Positions 12,415 to 23,932 of a stretch of DNA of 64,000 nucleotides are shown one piece after another. The translations under genes and the position numbers were made by a program. The notes below the pieces were generated by a model. The model was not told where the DNA came from. It saw nothing but the letters and a program-made list of their open reading frames with translations, and made no database searches. The stretch's first letter is position 1. Every line of letters begins with the position of its first letter. Origin of the DNA: Plectosphaerella cucumerina (Eukaryota > Ascomycota > Sordariomycetes > Glomerellales > Plectosphaerellaceae); NCBI GenBank assembly GCA_020746995.1, contig JAGPXD010000002.1, positions 310,001 to 374,000 on the forward strand. The letters are read 5' to 3'.

Positions 12415-12819
12415 CAATTCCTGACGTTTCCCATCTGGGATCCTGACGATTCATTTTTGCTACTTTTGTCCTTGAAATAAATAGCCACCGACCAATTGCT
12501 GCTCCTCTCGCAAACTTGGTCTTGGTATCTAGCCTGCTGTGGTTATTGTATTCATGGCCGGACACCCGGGCAGCGACAAAATCAATGGCCATCTGCCGGT
12601 AGACCGAAGCTCCGCCCCTGTCCGGGCATGTCACTCGCTCTTTTCCTCCGAGCAAGAACAAACTCGAACATGGGCCATTTCAAGTTGTCACCTCACCGAC
12701 CACACTCCTGATCCAGCATCAACGTCGCTCGAAAAACCAGCCCGAGTCCTCATCTCGACGCCAATCATTCATCGAGCCCACTTTTCACGTCGCTTCAAAC
12801 GACACGGGTTGTCAACACC
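12415..12819. other. Intergenic region between tRNA-Lys and the WD40 gene
   Basis: Apart from the T5 terminator, this should be the promoter and leader of the WD40 gene at 12820. No coding region recognised. Confidence 0.45.
12454..12458 (+). terminator. Probable RNA polymerase III terminator
   Basis: A run of five T residues, the first such run downstream of the tRNA-Lys gene and 40 bases past its mature end. Pol III normally stops at T4 or longer, so this would leave a short 3' trailer. Confidence 0.55.
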
Positions 12820-14422
12820 ATGAACGTTGACATTCCCGGGTACTTCTTCGGTGGGCACTGCTTTTTGAACCCTCGCCCCTCACATCACTAACGCTCCCCC
12901 AGACCCGGAGAAGAAGAGGTACTTCAAGATTGAAAAGTCAAATACCGCACCCTCAGCAGCCGCATGGTCCTCCCACAATGTGAAGCGCCGCAAGCATCAT
13001 GATGCCGAAACAGAGGCCCAGGAGCGCCGCGCGAAGCTCACACAGCGACACATCAGGCGCTCCCGCGCTCTGCGCGACCCTATCCTCGCCGGCCTCCTGA
13101 CCCGTGAAATGGGTCTTCGCGATCCCAGCCTCGATGGCGTCCGGTCCGCCGCCGACGTGCCCTCGGCCATCTATGCGGCGAAGCTGGGCAGCAGGGGCAG
13201 CGTCAGCTTCCGGGACAACCAAGTTCTCGGCCAGAGAGCCGCCAACCCCGAGTGCTTCGTGGTTGGGCCGTCACCGGGCTCGGCCGGCCGCATATTCTGT
13301 TGTATGCCTGAACTTTGTATCTTCCCCGTGCTTGTGTTCTGACTGACTCCGTCTCCAGCTAGCGATAGTCATGCTAACAGCCTGATCTTGACGCCGCCAC
13401 GACATTACAAAGTGACCTCTGATGGCAGGTCGGTCCTTCTCTCTCCATCCCACACTGTTCACACTCTGACTTGCGCCATCGATAGCCTTCGCGACGCTCG
13501 AGACGCCGCTGGTTATACGAGAACAGAGACCGGAAATGTCTTGTCGGCCTACTTTGTCCCAGCTGCCTCCTCCATGAGCTACAGCGAAAAGCATGATGTG
13601 CTCCTCCTTAGTTCACACCTTACACCAACACAGCTATGGATGATCGGGCATAATACCCGCTCCGATGAGCTTGTTTCCCTGTCGAACGGACGCGATTGGC
13701 GGGTGCCCAGAGACCTGTCCATCAACCAAGTCACTGCCGCACCAATGTCGAGCAGTCTCTTTTCGACATTCATCGGGACCAACGCCGGCATTGTCTTTGT
13801 CGACGCGCGACGTCAAGTCCACTACCATCCTTCCATCACTACTTCAAGCGCAGACGCCGACGAGCAGAAACCACGCCGACTCGACGTACTTTCTCAGTCG
13901 TTCCACCCCTCGAACCAGTCCATCGTCTATGTCGGCCTCCGAAGCTCGCAAATCTACTGTCTCGATACCCGAATCCCTACCCGCGCCGTGACGCAGCTGC
14001 GTCACACCTCCAGCGTTGCCCAGCTCTCGACCCTTGAGTCCGACGAGAACCGCCTCATCGCCGCGGGGCCGCGGTCCGCCATGGCCATCTATGACATTCG
14101 ATGCCTCCGGCGCCAGCCCAATCTTCACAAGAACCAGGGCACGACCCCGGTCCTCAACTTTCCAACATACACCAATGATGCACATATCCAGATTGGCTTC
14201 GCCGTCCATCAGGGCGGGCAGGTTGTTGCCGCTGCCGACTCTGACGGGGGTGTAGGCATCTACTCCCTACTCTCGGGCCGGCGTTTAGCTTCCCCCGCCA
14301 TTGATGCCATCAAGTCTGATGGCATCATCAAGGCCTTGCGGTTCGAGACACTTGGCGAGGATCGCCATGCAAGTCTGTGGGTCGGTCTAGCTGGAGGCGT
14401 CGAGAAGTACTCTGTTCTTTGA
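12820..14422 (+). CDS. DCAF4-like WD40 repeat protein
   Basis: Three exons: 12820-12850, 12903-13301 and 13359-14422, giving 497 residues. The N-terminus GYFFDPEKKRYFKI matches the short motif that opens DCAF4/WDR21 proteins, where it precedes a WD40 propeller. The propeller follows from about residue 145, with blades ending in motifs such as YCLDTRIPTRAV, MAIYDIRCLRR and VGIYSLLSGR. DCAF4 proteins are substrate receptors for CUL4-DDB1 ubiquitin ligases; the IYDIRCLR and CLDTR turns look like the WDxR-type DDB1-contact motif. The exon-two donor could be 13299 or 13302 (same phase); GTATGC at 13302 is preferred. Role in fungi unstudied as far as I know, so the ligase link is inference. Confidence 0.8.
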
Positions 14423-15145
14423 GGAGGAAATGACGAGGCGCACTGTGCAGCATAAGGCACACTATGTTCTACTCTACTTGATGCCGACCAACAGAAACTG
14501 GTTGTTGCTACGAAGGCCATCTGACAGTAAATTCAAGCAAGGCCAACCCCTGAACCCACAGAAACGACAATGCTTGTCAAGGCCGAGCGCTTCGAAATGT
14601 GACACAGTCGTTCCTGTTGTTTGGGTTGCGTGAGGTAGCAACAGACTGGGCGACAACGGAGGGGTCTCCCTCCATCGCGGCTCCATCACCAGTCTAACTG
14701 ATTGTTCAGACATGGAACTTTGAGCTTGAAGATGTGTAGGATAGTTCGAGGCCGCCGATCGACGGTCTCGTCGGGTCATGCCCTCCGGGACGGATTGGTT
14801 CCAGACGAGTCGATGTCGGCAAGAAGTGACTTGTCAGTCACGACCCCTCCATACCCACTCCCAAGCTAGAAATCGCTACAGACAGGATGATTATTGCCCA
14901 GAGCCAGCCTACAAACACGATTCCATGATCCACCCAGCTCTTACCACAGAAGAGCAAATAGCAGTACATACAGCAAGCAGGTTGTTTGCCTGGCAACGAA
15001 GAGGAACACAAACTCGAGGGCTTCCTGCTCACGACCCGGCATCAAATACGAGCATGCTCTCTTCCCTTTACGTTGATGGATTCTCATCTTCTCAGACGCC
15101 CCACGAAACGTCTTTCTGGCCGTGTTCTTCTATATAACAGAGCCT

Positions 15146-15858
15146 CTACCCGAGTAGCTCCACCATGTCTTCCGTGTCTTCGAGACGAACAACACTGGGT
15201 TTTCCAGCCTGCTGTTTCCTTTCTCTCTTCTGGTAGCTAAGATACAAAAGTGTCGCTATCTCCCGCCATCTTCCGAATGACCGGGCTGTTTCCCTGTTGT
15301 CCACGGTGCAAATGCGCTTGTTCGCCAGCGTCTCATCCTCTGAATCGTCGACCTTGTTACCCTTCTTTAGGTAAAGATTACTCTGGAGGTCGGAAAGCAA
15401 GCCAATATTGAAATCTCGGGCCCCTTGATACGCCTGCGGACGACAAGATGGATCAGGCCATCGCCCGAAGACGGCCTCGCTGGCTTCAAGCTCTGCAGGC
15501 ACCACACGCAGCAAGCTTCTGAGTCGCGCCATGACGGACAAGCTGGTGCGACGGATGATGGAATATCCCGACCATGCAGGCGGACTCTGCGAAATCCGGC
15601 AGTTCATGATGTCACCGACCTCCCCGACATTCACCTCTTGGGACTGCCAAAGTACCTCATTAGCACCCGAACAGTTAAGTTCCTCATGCTGAGGAAGTTG
15701 CTGTCTCTCAGGCATGAGAAATATGCACCCTCAACATCAGGGCGGTAAGCCCAAGTGAGCGTCAATCCATCGGAGTCGTCAGCTGGATGTCGCTGGCACC
15801 AGAAGCACCCAAGATTGTGTCGCCAGCCTTGGTCATCTACACCCCAACCTACACGCAC
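15146..15858 (-). other. Possible hypothetical or decayed gene
   Basis: Two overlapping minus-strand frames lie here: 15858-15631 (begins MRVGWGVDDQGW, then CFWCQRH) and 15715-15146 (189 codons, ending in a charged tail YQKRERKQQAGKPSVV). Their composition is more protein-like than most of the shadows around them, and they could be one gene joined by an unidentified splice or broken by a frameshift near 15640-15700. I recognise no family. No clean GT-AG pair joins the two frames, so a pseudogene or chance frame is equally possible. Confidence 0.25.
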
Positions 15859-16693
15859 AAGAACTACCTTATAGACAGAAGATCAGCAACGACAAGAAGA
15901 CTGTGGTTCCAGTCCCTGAGGTTGCCAAAGCTATAGAAAGACCAGCTGGAATCGCTATGACACAATGTCATTCAACCACATTGCCGTGCTTGCCACGTGT
16001 TGCAAGAGCAACAAATACTACATCATGAAATGGTTGAGACGACAGACTATACACACTCTCTCCCTTGTCCCTCCTTCCTTCTTCGAGCTTGGCTTCTGCC
16101 TTTCAGATCATTTCAATATCCAGATCGGACCCATTCTGCCAGCGTGCTCATTCTGAGTTTACTATCGAGCCCTTCCGTCGGAGCCTTCCATACAAGTGTT
16201 CTTCGCCGCTTATAAAAAGAGTCTTAGGCTCTAAAATAGTAAGTAATTCTCTCTTTATCTCACTTATGTATATTGTTGCAAAAGAAGCTCACCAATACAC
16301 AGAAGTGGTGGCATCATCAAGAATACAGCCATCATCGTCAATCAGAAGATATTCAACAACAACTCGTTCCTCCGCCACCTAACCGCTGCGATTAGACGGA
16401 AACCAAGAAGATTTACCATTTGATTGTTACGATCACAACCAGCGTCGGGCGGGATCTCTTCGGATGACATCCCGCGGCACTCATTTCCACTGTTGTTGCA
16501 GATGTGTCCCCACGAATCTTGCAGACCACAAGTTGATCTGCTCAACGCACCAAACACCCGGGCCCTGCCCACTACGTCAACTTCCAATCTCCTGCCCGTG
16601 GTAAAGGGCAAAAGAGCTCATCGCATCTGCGCCAAAGACTTGGCGCCCCCAAGGGTACCTATCCTTGTTCCCGACCAAATCAACTTCGACAAC

Positions 16694-16723
16694 ACCCAGC
16701 CTCTGCAGAAAAAGAGGCTGGGT
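16694..16723. repeat. Perfect 11-bp inverted repeat (hairpin)
   Basis: ACCCAGCCTCT (16694-16704) and AGAGGCTGGGT (16713-16723) are exact reverse complements separated by an 8-base A-rich loop; TTT follows directly. No gene ends here, so a role is unknown. Confidence 0.7.
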
Positions 16724-17253
16724 TTCTGTCGCGGCTACTCATGTGGACTCATGTCGATGTCCACCGACGATTTAAGCCGGGCCCACAGCAAGCACCCTTC
16801 ACATTCCCCGTGCGGAGGATCGGCCACTGCACGTTTCAACTACCTACCCAGAGAGGATTTCGGCACACAAGGCGGCTACCCTGCTCAAGAGCAAGACCGC
16901 CGGCTCTCTGAACCTCGGAGCTTGGAGTGACAGCAGCGTCACCCAAGTCATGGAAACCTCCCGGCATTCCGGGACAAGATGGCTTCCGCGATGGCGTCCG
17001 AGATGCTCCCCGCTTCGAACACTCGAAATCCCTTGACAACATGCCATACGCGGCTGCATACATCCCTGCGACTCTGGAACGCCAGAGGGACTTGGTCGCC
17101 TAAGACAGCTCGGCATTGCACTTCGCGGTACACAGCACCACAGGTAGACACCCACGAATCATCATCTTCTCCCACGACGAATACAAAACACACCGAGGTG
17201 AACGTTCCGCCTATATTTTAACAACCAACCACACTCGGAGGCTGAGACTATTA

Positions 17254-19049
17254 TTACCTCCCCCCTCTTTTCAGATTATACGTCCCATCTAGCCCCGGGA
17301 AGGTCTTTGCAAAAGCGTCCCCGAGGGTCCAGTTCTCGAGTCGACGCAGGTGGCGCTCGAAGACGGGGTTGATCATGACCTCGTTGCTGTCGGGGACGAC
17401 GAGCAGCGTGTCCGTGTCCTCGTAGGGCCAGTTGAGGGACAGCGTGGCCGTGAAGGGGACGAAGAAGATGTCGAATAGATAGTCGCGCGAGGCGTGGTTG
17501 CGGACCAGGAACTCGCGCATGCGCGGGAAGGGGAGGTGGTCTATCCAGGCGGGGTGTTCGCTGGTGAACTGAGACGCGACAGGGGCAGCCCAGGAGGGCA
17601 GGCGGTCGAGGTTCTCTTGCGTGGGGGCGATCTGCCAGCGCATGACGAGGAACATGATGTACAGAACCGCGACACGCTCGGGCAGGCGGGATAGGTCGGG
17701 AAAGGTGGCAAGGATATCGGTGAAGACCTTTGATAGGGGGTGAGAGTAGCGGCTGTTTGCCGGGTTGAGCAGGGACGAGACGGAAGGGTAACGGGGGCCG
17801 ATGAGCTCCTGCTGTGAGAGGCCATCGGCGGCGCGCTGGCGGCGCTCATAGAGAAAATCGAGAAGTAGGCTGTCTAGAGGGCAGGTCGGGGCCGAATTCT
17901 TGAGCTCCTTGCCGAAACCTGCGTACGGGGCGGCCGGGCCCGGTGCTGGAGGCGGGGGCCGAGACTGGGCTGGTGGACGTTCCCCAGGCCATTCCCCGCC
18001 AGGCCTCTGGGGGCCGCTGCCAGAGGATGGATCTGATAGATGGGTCTGCGTGGCGGTCCAGTCGTGCTTCAGAGGTACATGTTGATAGCTGGGCGAGTCT
18101 TGTGCGCCGTTGACGCCGTCCTGTATCTTTGGGTACTTGAGGGCCGGGTCAAGCAGGAAGTCAAGGCCCAGTCTCTCAGGGCCCATGTCGAGGCTGTGTC
18201 GCATCTCGCTTCGCTGTTGATTCAGCATCCTACGCTGCTGCTCAATGGGGCCACCTTGGGACCACGGCGACGGGTGGTCAGATGGCCCTGGAGACGCAGC
18301 GCTGCCGGGCGTGGAGACATTGGCAGCAGATGTCGGGGCGGGGTGATGGGGCACCCCAAAGTGCTGCGCCGGGGAGGCAAAGGAGGCTTCAGGTCCTGGT
18401 CGTCTCCGGTCAGCCTAGTGAAAGGGGAGGAAGAGGAGGGGAAGCCCTGTGATGGAAACTCACCTGGTGCGGGCGGGGACGAGACCAGGGGCTGCAACAA
18501 GGATATCACGCTGGCAAGCCGCCTCTTGATATCGGCATTCTCGGCCTCGACGGCTTCCTTGGCGCGCAGGGCAGCCTGTAGGTCCTGATAGGGCTGCTGG
18601 GACGTCAGGTCCTGGATTTTCCGTTCTAACGTCTCTATCTGATTCTTCGTGCGCTCCCGGATGGCGCGCTGGGCTTCTCGATCTGACGATGGCGGGTCAG
18701 CAGATGTCACCCGCGGAGATGTGGACGTGTCGCAAGAGACGGGTCCATATGGACGGCAAAAGAAAAGGGGGAATCACTCACCGTTGGCACGTTTCTTTGC
18801 CAGCTGCTCGGGCGTCAGGTTCGCCACGCCCCTGGCACCGGGACCGGTTCGGCGCTTCTTGGAGGAATCTGATCCGGGAAGGCCAGCATCGGTGCTGTTG
18901 GGACTCCCGGCTGCGGGGCTGGGCCCATCGACGGGGGGGCCGCGCTTGTTGTAGCTTGGCAGGTCAGCAGCAGAGACAGTGCGGTCCGAGGAGGCGGCTG
19001 CCTGGCCGGAACCAGACGGGCTGGGCTGGCTGCCCGCGTCGGCCGGCAT
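17254..19049 (-). CDS. bZIP transcription factor with C-terminal DUF3425-type domain
   Basis: Three exons, 19049-18782, 18682-18464 and 18395-17254, encode 542 residues. The basic region straddles the first intron (KKRAN then DREAQRAIRERTKNQ), followed by a leucine-zipper-like heptad segment (IETLERKIQDL ... LRAKEAVEAENADIKRRL). The middle is Pro/Ser-rich and disordered. The C-terminal ~200 residues (DSLLLDFLYERRQ, GPRYPSVSSLLN, VLYIMFLVMRWQIAP, HPAWIDHLPFPRMREFLV) match the DUF3425 domain found in many Pezizomycotina bZIP regulators, some controlling stress or secondary metabolism. The target genes cannot be inferred; it is 39 kb from the siderophore genes and unlikely to be cluster-specific. 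Confidence 0.9.
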
Positions 19050-20440
19050 CGAGGCAGGTCACCGACAGGGCGGGAGGGCGCATCCGAGGTCTACTGGCGA
19101 GCCGGGCAGCTGTCTCGACGGCAGAGGGGGGCAGGACGAGGCCTTGCTCCGGCGACCCTTCCGAAGGGGGTCTCCACCCCGGGACCGGCAAGAGAGGGGC
19201 GAACGGAGGGCCCCTGTGACGGAGCGGAAGGAACAGAGGGGTGAGGATCCGAATGCCGAAAGATGGACCCTGGCTGTGGATGACCCAGGGAGGGAAGGCG
19301 AGTCGGGGGGTCCCTCGTTGGGGTGGACAGCTGTATGCGCCACGGAGCGGGACTTTGTGACAGAAATGCCGAGTGGATATCGGGGGAGTTCGTCCAAGAC
19401 AGCCCACGAACGGAAGGCACTCCGACGAAGTGTGTGTGTCGTTCGGATGTTGGTCGGCAGGCAGGCAGTCAACGACCAGATGGAGGGCCAGACGCCAGTT
19501 GGCCAGACACACGGGCGCGTGTCGGGGCGCGCTCCGAAAAAAAGAAGAGAGGTGCCGAGAACCGGCGGGGAGGGGAGGAGAGGGGCGGAGATGATTGACG
19601 GATGAATCAATCAATCAATCAATCGACCAGTCAGTCAATCAATCGATCGCCTGCAAGGATCTCGGCGGACAAAACAAGGACCCTGTAAGCTGTGCTGAGC
19701 TGAGCTGAGCTGTGCGCGTGTAGGCGCGTCCTGTGCTGTCGCTCGAGCACTTCGTGTCGTCTGTGGGACTCGGACGCCGAGAGATGGAAAGGATGGGGCT
19801 CCAGAGCGGGCCTGTCTGTGGTCGACTTCCTACGCGCGCGGACGTGTGTGTGGTGTGTGCGGCAGGGCAGAAAAAGAAGGCTGGCCAGCCGGGAAAGGAA
19901 TTTCGTCGATTCCTGCAGGCTCAATGGAATGGAACGGAGGGGGCCACAGGTTCGAGAGAGTCTGGTCTGGTCGAAGACGGGGATTTATGACTCGAGGGGG
20001 GTTTGGCGCCGCCCGATGCGGCGAGTCATGATGGAGGGCCGCTCGGTCGACGCTAGCCCATGACTAAGCCTCGATGGGCAACGCCTTCGCCCGAAGCGCC
20101 GCCCTGTTCCTTCCTGCTTTCCGTCCAGCGTCTTTTGGCTTCGGCCGTATCGGAAAGTGCCTTGCATCTGATCCAACTCTCGATGAGTCGATGCGGGCAT
20201 GTCAGGATCTAGCAGGCAAGGCAGGCTAGCATCGTCGGCTCTTGATGGACCCGGCCCTGGTGGCGCGCCGGCAGTTGGTGCACAGCCACGGTGGTGATCG
20301 GACAGCAGCCACATCACCAGCGCCACACATGTCCCCCTACCTTTCCCTCCTCAGTCCCGTCCAGTCCTAAACTGCTCTGGTGCAAGATGGAAGGGTATCA
20401 TTCTCGTGAGCATCGTAAATCATTGCGTGTCCACGCCCGC
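19050..20440. promoter_or_regulatory. Upstream region of the bZIP gene
   Basis: Holds the promoter and leader of the minus-strand bZIP gene and the 3' region of SPC25. Simple repeats are visible: five AATC units at 19605-19624 with further AATC/CAGT words to 19650, and a CTGAG run near 19693-19710. Frames on both strands are compositional; no gene supported. Confidence 0.5.
19605..19624. repeat. AATC tetranucleotide repeat
   Basis: Five tandem AATC units, followed by more degenerate units up to about 19650, in the bZIP upstream region. Confidence 0.8.
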
Positions 20441-21273
20441 CTACCCCTTCATCACCTCGACAAAAAGCTCCCGCATCCCCTTGAGCAGCACCACCAGCTC
20501 CCTCGTCTCGTTGACCCTGTCCAGCACGCGCTCGACCCGCTCCCGCTCCAGTTTCGGCCGGCAGTGCCTCACGTCGTAGTCCCTCCCCGCCGTGCTCAGC
20601 TCAAACCACGCCTCGCGCTCCCAGTCCTTCTCGTCGATGCACGTGTACACAAACTTGAGCCGGTCGTCCTGCCCCGCCCCCTCAATGCGCAGGCCCAGGT
20701 TCTGCTGCCAGAACTCGAGCTCCGGTACGTTGAATCGCGACTGCGCTTCCAGCTTACGCGCGTATGCCCGCTGCGCCTCCAGCCGTAGGTCGATCTCGCG
20801 CTGCGTCTCGGCCAGTTGCTTCTGCAGCGCGTCGCGCGCAGCCAGGTGCCGGTCGCGCTCGTCCGCCAGCTGGGCAACCGAAGCCTCCATCTCGCGCTTC
20901 TCCGCCGCCTCCTTCTCGACCGTCTGCTGGTGCGTGCTCGTCTTGAGGTGGAGAATCTCCATGTCCTTGCGCTTCATCCGCTGGTCCTCTGCGCGACATT
21001 GTGTCAGTAAGGTCACGAACCACGCGCAGCGAGGGAGTGCGGCGTCTTACCTTCCAGCTCGGCGATGCTCATGTGGAACTGGTTGCGCTCCTCCAGCACA
21101 CGTTTGCGACCCTGCTCGATGAAGGCGTCGAACTTGACTGTGAACTTGTTCATTCGCTCACGCAGCTCCTCAAAGCCAAAGTTGATGCTGGGCAGCGTGT
21201 CGGCGATCGAAGGGCCGGCCATCGGCGGCTTCGACAGGCTCGACGACATGGAAGGCTCGAAAGCGGAGGCCAT
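20441..21273 (-). CDS. SPC25: Kinetochore protein Spc25 (Ndc80 complex)
   Basis: Subunit of the Ndc80 complex, pairing with Spc24 to link the microtubule-binding head to the inner kinetochore. Two exons, 21273-21051 and 20988-20441 (intron 20989-21050), give 256 residues, the usual size. The N-terminus is short, and residues about 30-150 are a continuous coiled coil (FEELRERMNKFTVKFDAFIE ... KEAAEKREMEASVAQLADER). The C-terminal globular RWD-like domain (FWQQNLGLRIEGAGQDDRLKF, VYTCIDEKDWEREAWFELS) carries the family motif in which a strand is followed by a turn and the phrase FVYTxIDxxD. Confidence 0.92.
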
Positions 21274-21670
21274 TGTATGTGGTTGCGCGTGTGCGATTGA
21301 AAATAGCTGTGATTCGGGTGCTGAACTTGTTGTTTCTTGGGGCGGGATGGTTGGGCGCGTTGCGGCAATGTTCGTCTCCGAGTCGCAATTGATGTCGGTT
21401 GATGTTTGGTTCGCGACCGTGTTGCTGGGTCAACATTGGTCCCTTGTGTACCGGGATGGATGACTAAGCCGCCACTAAACGCCGACGACACTGGTCGACT
21501 TGACAGCCCAAACACGCATCGCCTCTTCTGGAAGTAGACATTTTGAAAAGCATCATCCCTGATTTCCAGTTGGTTTTACTTTTCGACGAATTTGAGTGTT
21601 CTTCTGCTGCTGCAGCCGAGCAACCCAATTTTCTGGTCTGGTTCTTGAACTTCCTCGAAGTCCATGAAAC
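21274..21670. other. Intergenic region upstream of SPC25
   Basis: Promoter of minus-strand SPC25 and 3' region of the next minus-strand gene. Nothing else seen. Confidence 0.4.
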
Positions 21671-22756
21671 CTACACTCCTTGAACGACATTGTCACCAAC
21701 CACGCTTCCACCCGCATTGCTCCTCATCTCACCATCCGCATGACTCTCCGGCCTAGATGACGGTCCCGCCACGCTGTCCAGTGCACTCTGCCGAGAGACA
21801 ACACTCCCAGCCTCCTCAGCATCTCTCGCCGGCTCGCTTCCTCCTCCCCGCTCACTTCCCCCGCCGACGACCGGCTCCTGCATCACCCTCATCGGCGGTA
21901 TGGCCCCTCCCCATTCCACACCATCAACATCCACAAGAACATGAAGCTCCAATACGCCCATGCCAGCCGTGACTTCCAGCCGGTGGAGTCCATCCTTCTT
22001 CATGTCCGTAAGCCTCTCTCGGGAAACCTCACCCTTCACCTCCACCCTGGCAGGCTCAGCAGGCTCAGGATCCGGCCTTGCCACCACTTTTTTCTTCGGC
22101 GGTCTCGTAACCTCTGGCGCTGGGGCTTCGTGCACAATCTCCGCTTGAACATCTGTAACCCCCTGCACCAGAAGAGGAGGCCCCAGGATGGCATGTGGCT
22201 GGACCATTCCTTGGCCCATCCACGCTCCTCCGCCATACCAGTCGCCGACGTAGTTTCTTCCATGATGATACACTGCCGAAGCGGGGGCGCTTGTAGGAAT
22301 GACGCTCGGTACGCCGCCGGGGAAGTATTGGCCGACATAGTTCTGCCCGTTGACGTACGAGGCTCCCAGCCAGCCAGGGCCCGTCGGCTGAGGCTGCACC
22401 ATGAGCTGCTGTACGGTGTAGGGTGCGCCATAAGGCACGCGCAGGTTGACGGGTGTGCGGCGGGTGACGATTTGTCTCGTAGGGGCCGGTTGCTCTTCCT
22501 CTTCCTCCGCCTCAGGTTGTGGCTGCGGTCGGCCCCCGACGATGCCGACTTCGCCTTGCGCTCCAGTCCAGACCAGAGTGACGATGTTTTCCGGGATCGG
22601 GGCGTTGACGCCGACGTGTGAGGCTGCGGCGCGGATCGCGTCGACGAGATTGGCGCGAGTGGGCGCTTCGAGGATGATGTCTGCTTGGCGCAGCCATAGA
22701 GGTTTGGAAGGGTGAAATGGCCCGGCGGTGCCGAAGTAATAGACGGAGATGTCCAT
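21671..22756 (-). CDS. Hypothetical protein with two NYVG motifs
   Basis: Single open frame of 361 residues; not a family I recognise. The N-terminal ~75 residues (MDISVYYFGTAGPFHPSKPL ... NIVTLVWTGAQGEVGIV) look folded. An acidic/Pro/Gln linker follows, then a Gly/Tyr-rich middle with two related units, SYVNGQNYVGQYFPGG and VYHHGRNYVGDWYGGG. A basic PPKKKVVARP segment precedes a short second ordered region (LHRLEVTAGMGVLELHVLVDV), and the tail is Gly/Ser/Glu-rich and disordered. No signal peptide or membrane segment. Codon usage resembles the neighbours, and the minus frame is clean over more than 1 kb, which supports a real gene. Confidence 0.65.
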   Translation of the reverse strand: MDISVYYFGTAGPFHPSKPLWLRQADIILEAPTRANLVDAIRAAASHVGVNAPIPENIVTLVWTGAQGEVGIVGGRPQPQPEAEEEEEQPAPTRQIVTRRTPVNLRVPYGAPYTVQQLMVQPQPTGPGWLGASYVNGQNYVGQYFPGGVPSVIPTSAPASAVYHHGRNYVGDWYGGGAWMGQGMVQPHAILGPPLLVQGVTDVQAEIVHEAPAPEVTRPPKKKVVARPDPEPAEPARVEVKGEVSRERLTDMKKDGLHRLEVTAGMGVLELHVLVDVDGVEWGGAIPPMRVMQEPVVGGGSERGGGSEPARDAEEAGSVVSRQSALDSVAGPSSRPESHADGEMRSNAGGSVVGDNVVQGV

Positions 22757-23932
22757 GATGCCTTTTTTGATGTCGCGAATTTCTCCTCCTGTTGACGAGT
22801 GAGAGGATGACGACTACTTTTTTCCGGGCGTTCGTTGTTTCGGTGTTGATGGGTTTGCAGCGTTGTTTGCTCGCGAAGTAAGGAGAAGCCTTGACGCGTA
22901 AGGGCTCAGCACCGCAACTATTTATTGACCTCGGGGCAACTACAGCACGCTCACTTCTCCGAGTCCTGCCTTGTTCTCTTGCCATGCCGAACTCAGCGGT
23001 GAGTCGGCCACCCACAAACGTGAAATGGCAACAACTCTTTTCCACTACCCCTGACTCAACTACTAGGTCATTCTACAGCGTCTTCCCCAGACCGCAACAT
23101 CACCAACTGGATACCGAAGCAATCAGGTAGCATTGAACTAGATTGGGTATGCACACGCCCCCCGCAGAAAATGGATAAACACTGAGCATAACCGCGCCGA
23201 TGAAGACCCATTTCCCGTCTCTCCCATCTCCAGAACAAACAGAAAAACATCCGACGGGAACTGCAGCCGCCGCAGAAACAAGTCTCTTCTTTTTGTAGCA
23301 AAGAAACAAAATCAGCCGCCCCTCTTCGCCTCTCTCCGAGTCTTCTTCTCACTCGCTTCTGCGGATGAACAAAGTACCCAACGACCGCGCAGTGATGATC
23401 CTCCGATGATCCGTGTGTCTCGGCATGGAGGACCATGTCAGAGGATCGAACGGCAGGAAGTGAAGGATATGGAGCACGGCAACTCTCCCAGCGCGTGGTA
23501 TCGTACAATAGTAACAAAATATGGGGGTCGATCGCCATGATTAGACCTCTCCCCTTCGGCGGTCCTTCCCAATCCATCTAACATACGGAGCAAAGCCTGC
23601 GACGTACCACGGGAATCCCCATGGGAAGGGGTCGAGGGTGTTGGTAGGAGGAGATCGACGGATGCGTTTGACAACATGTCGTCTGTCTGTGACGACTTGG
23701 TCAATGGTGGCGAAGAGACAGCCAGTCGATGATGCGTGTAGAGAGACAGGAATCAAGAATAGAACGACCGTGAGCTGTTCATCCTTTCATGCCTGTCGAG
23801 GGAACCCAACCAGAGAACCCGTGGGATATCAAAGCCAGAAACGACACCGAGACGCCGGCATGCTACTCAAATGATGACATGAAATGCATAGTCGGACGGG
23901 GCGGCCTCGTCCTCGGCCTTAGTCCAGTCCGA
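22757..23932. other. Intergenic region between the hypothetical gene and LDB1
   Basis: Promoter of the minus-strand hypothetical gene and 3' region of LDB1. Frames present (for example 23068-23577 minus) lack recognisable domains. Nothing supported. Confidence 0.45.

Larger units (their letters stand above)
14423..17253. other. Gene-poor 2.8 kb region
   Basis: No convincing gene. One candidate minus-strand reading region (15146-15858) is listed separately. The part around 15890-16330 is clearly richer in A+T than its surroundings, with TTATAAAAAG and TAAGTAATTC-like words, and could be the remnant of a mobile element or a gene desert. A perfect 11-bp hairpin sits at 16694-16723. A 168-codon plus frame (16424-16930) shows no domain. 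Confidence 0.5.
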
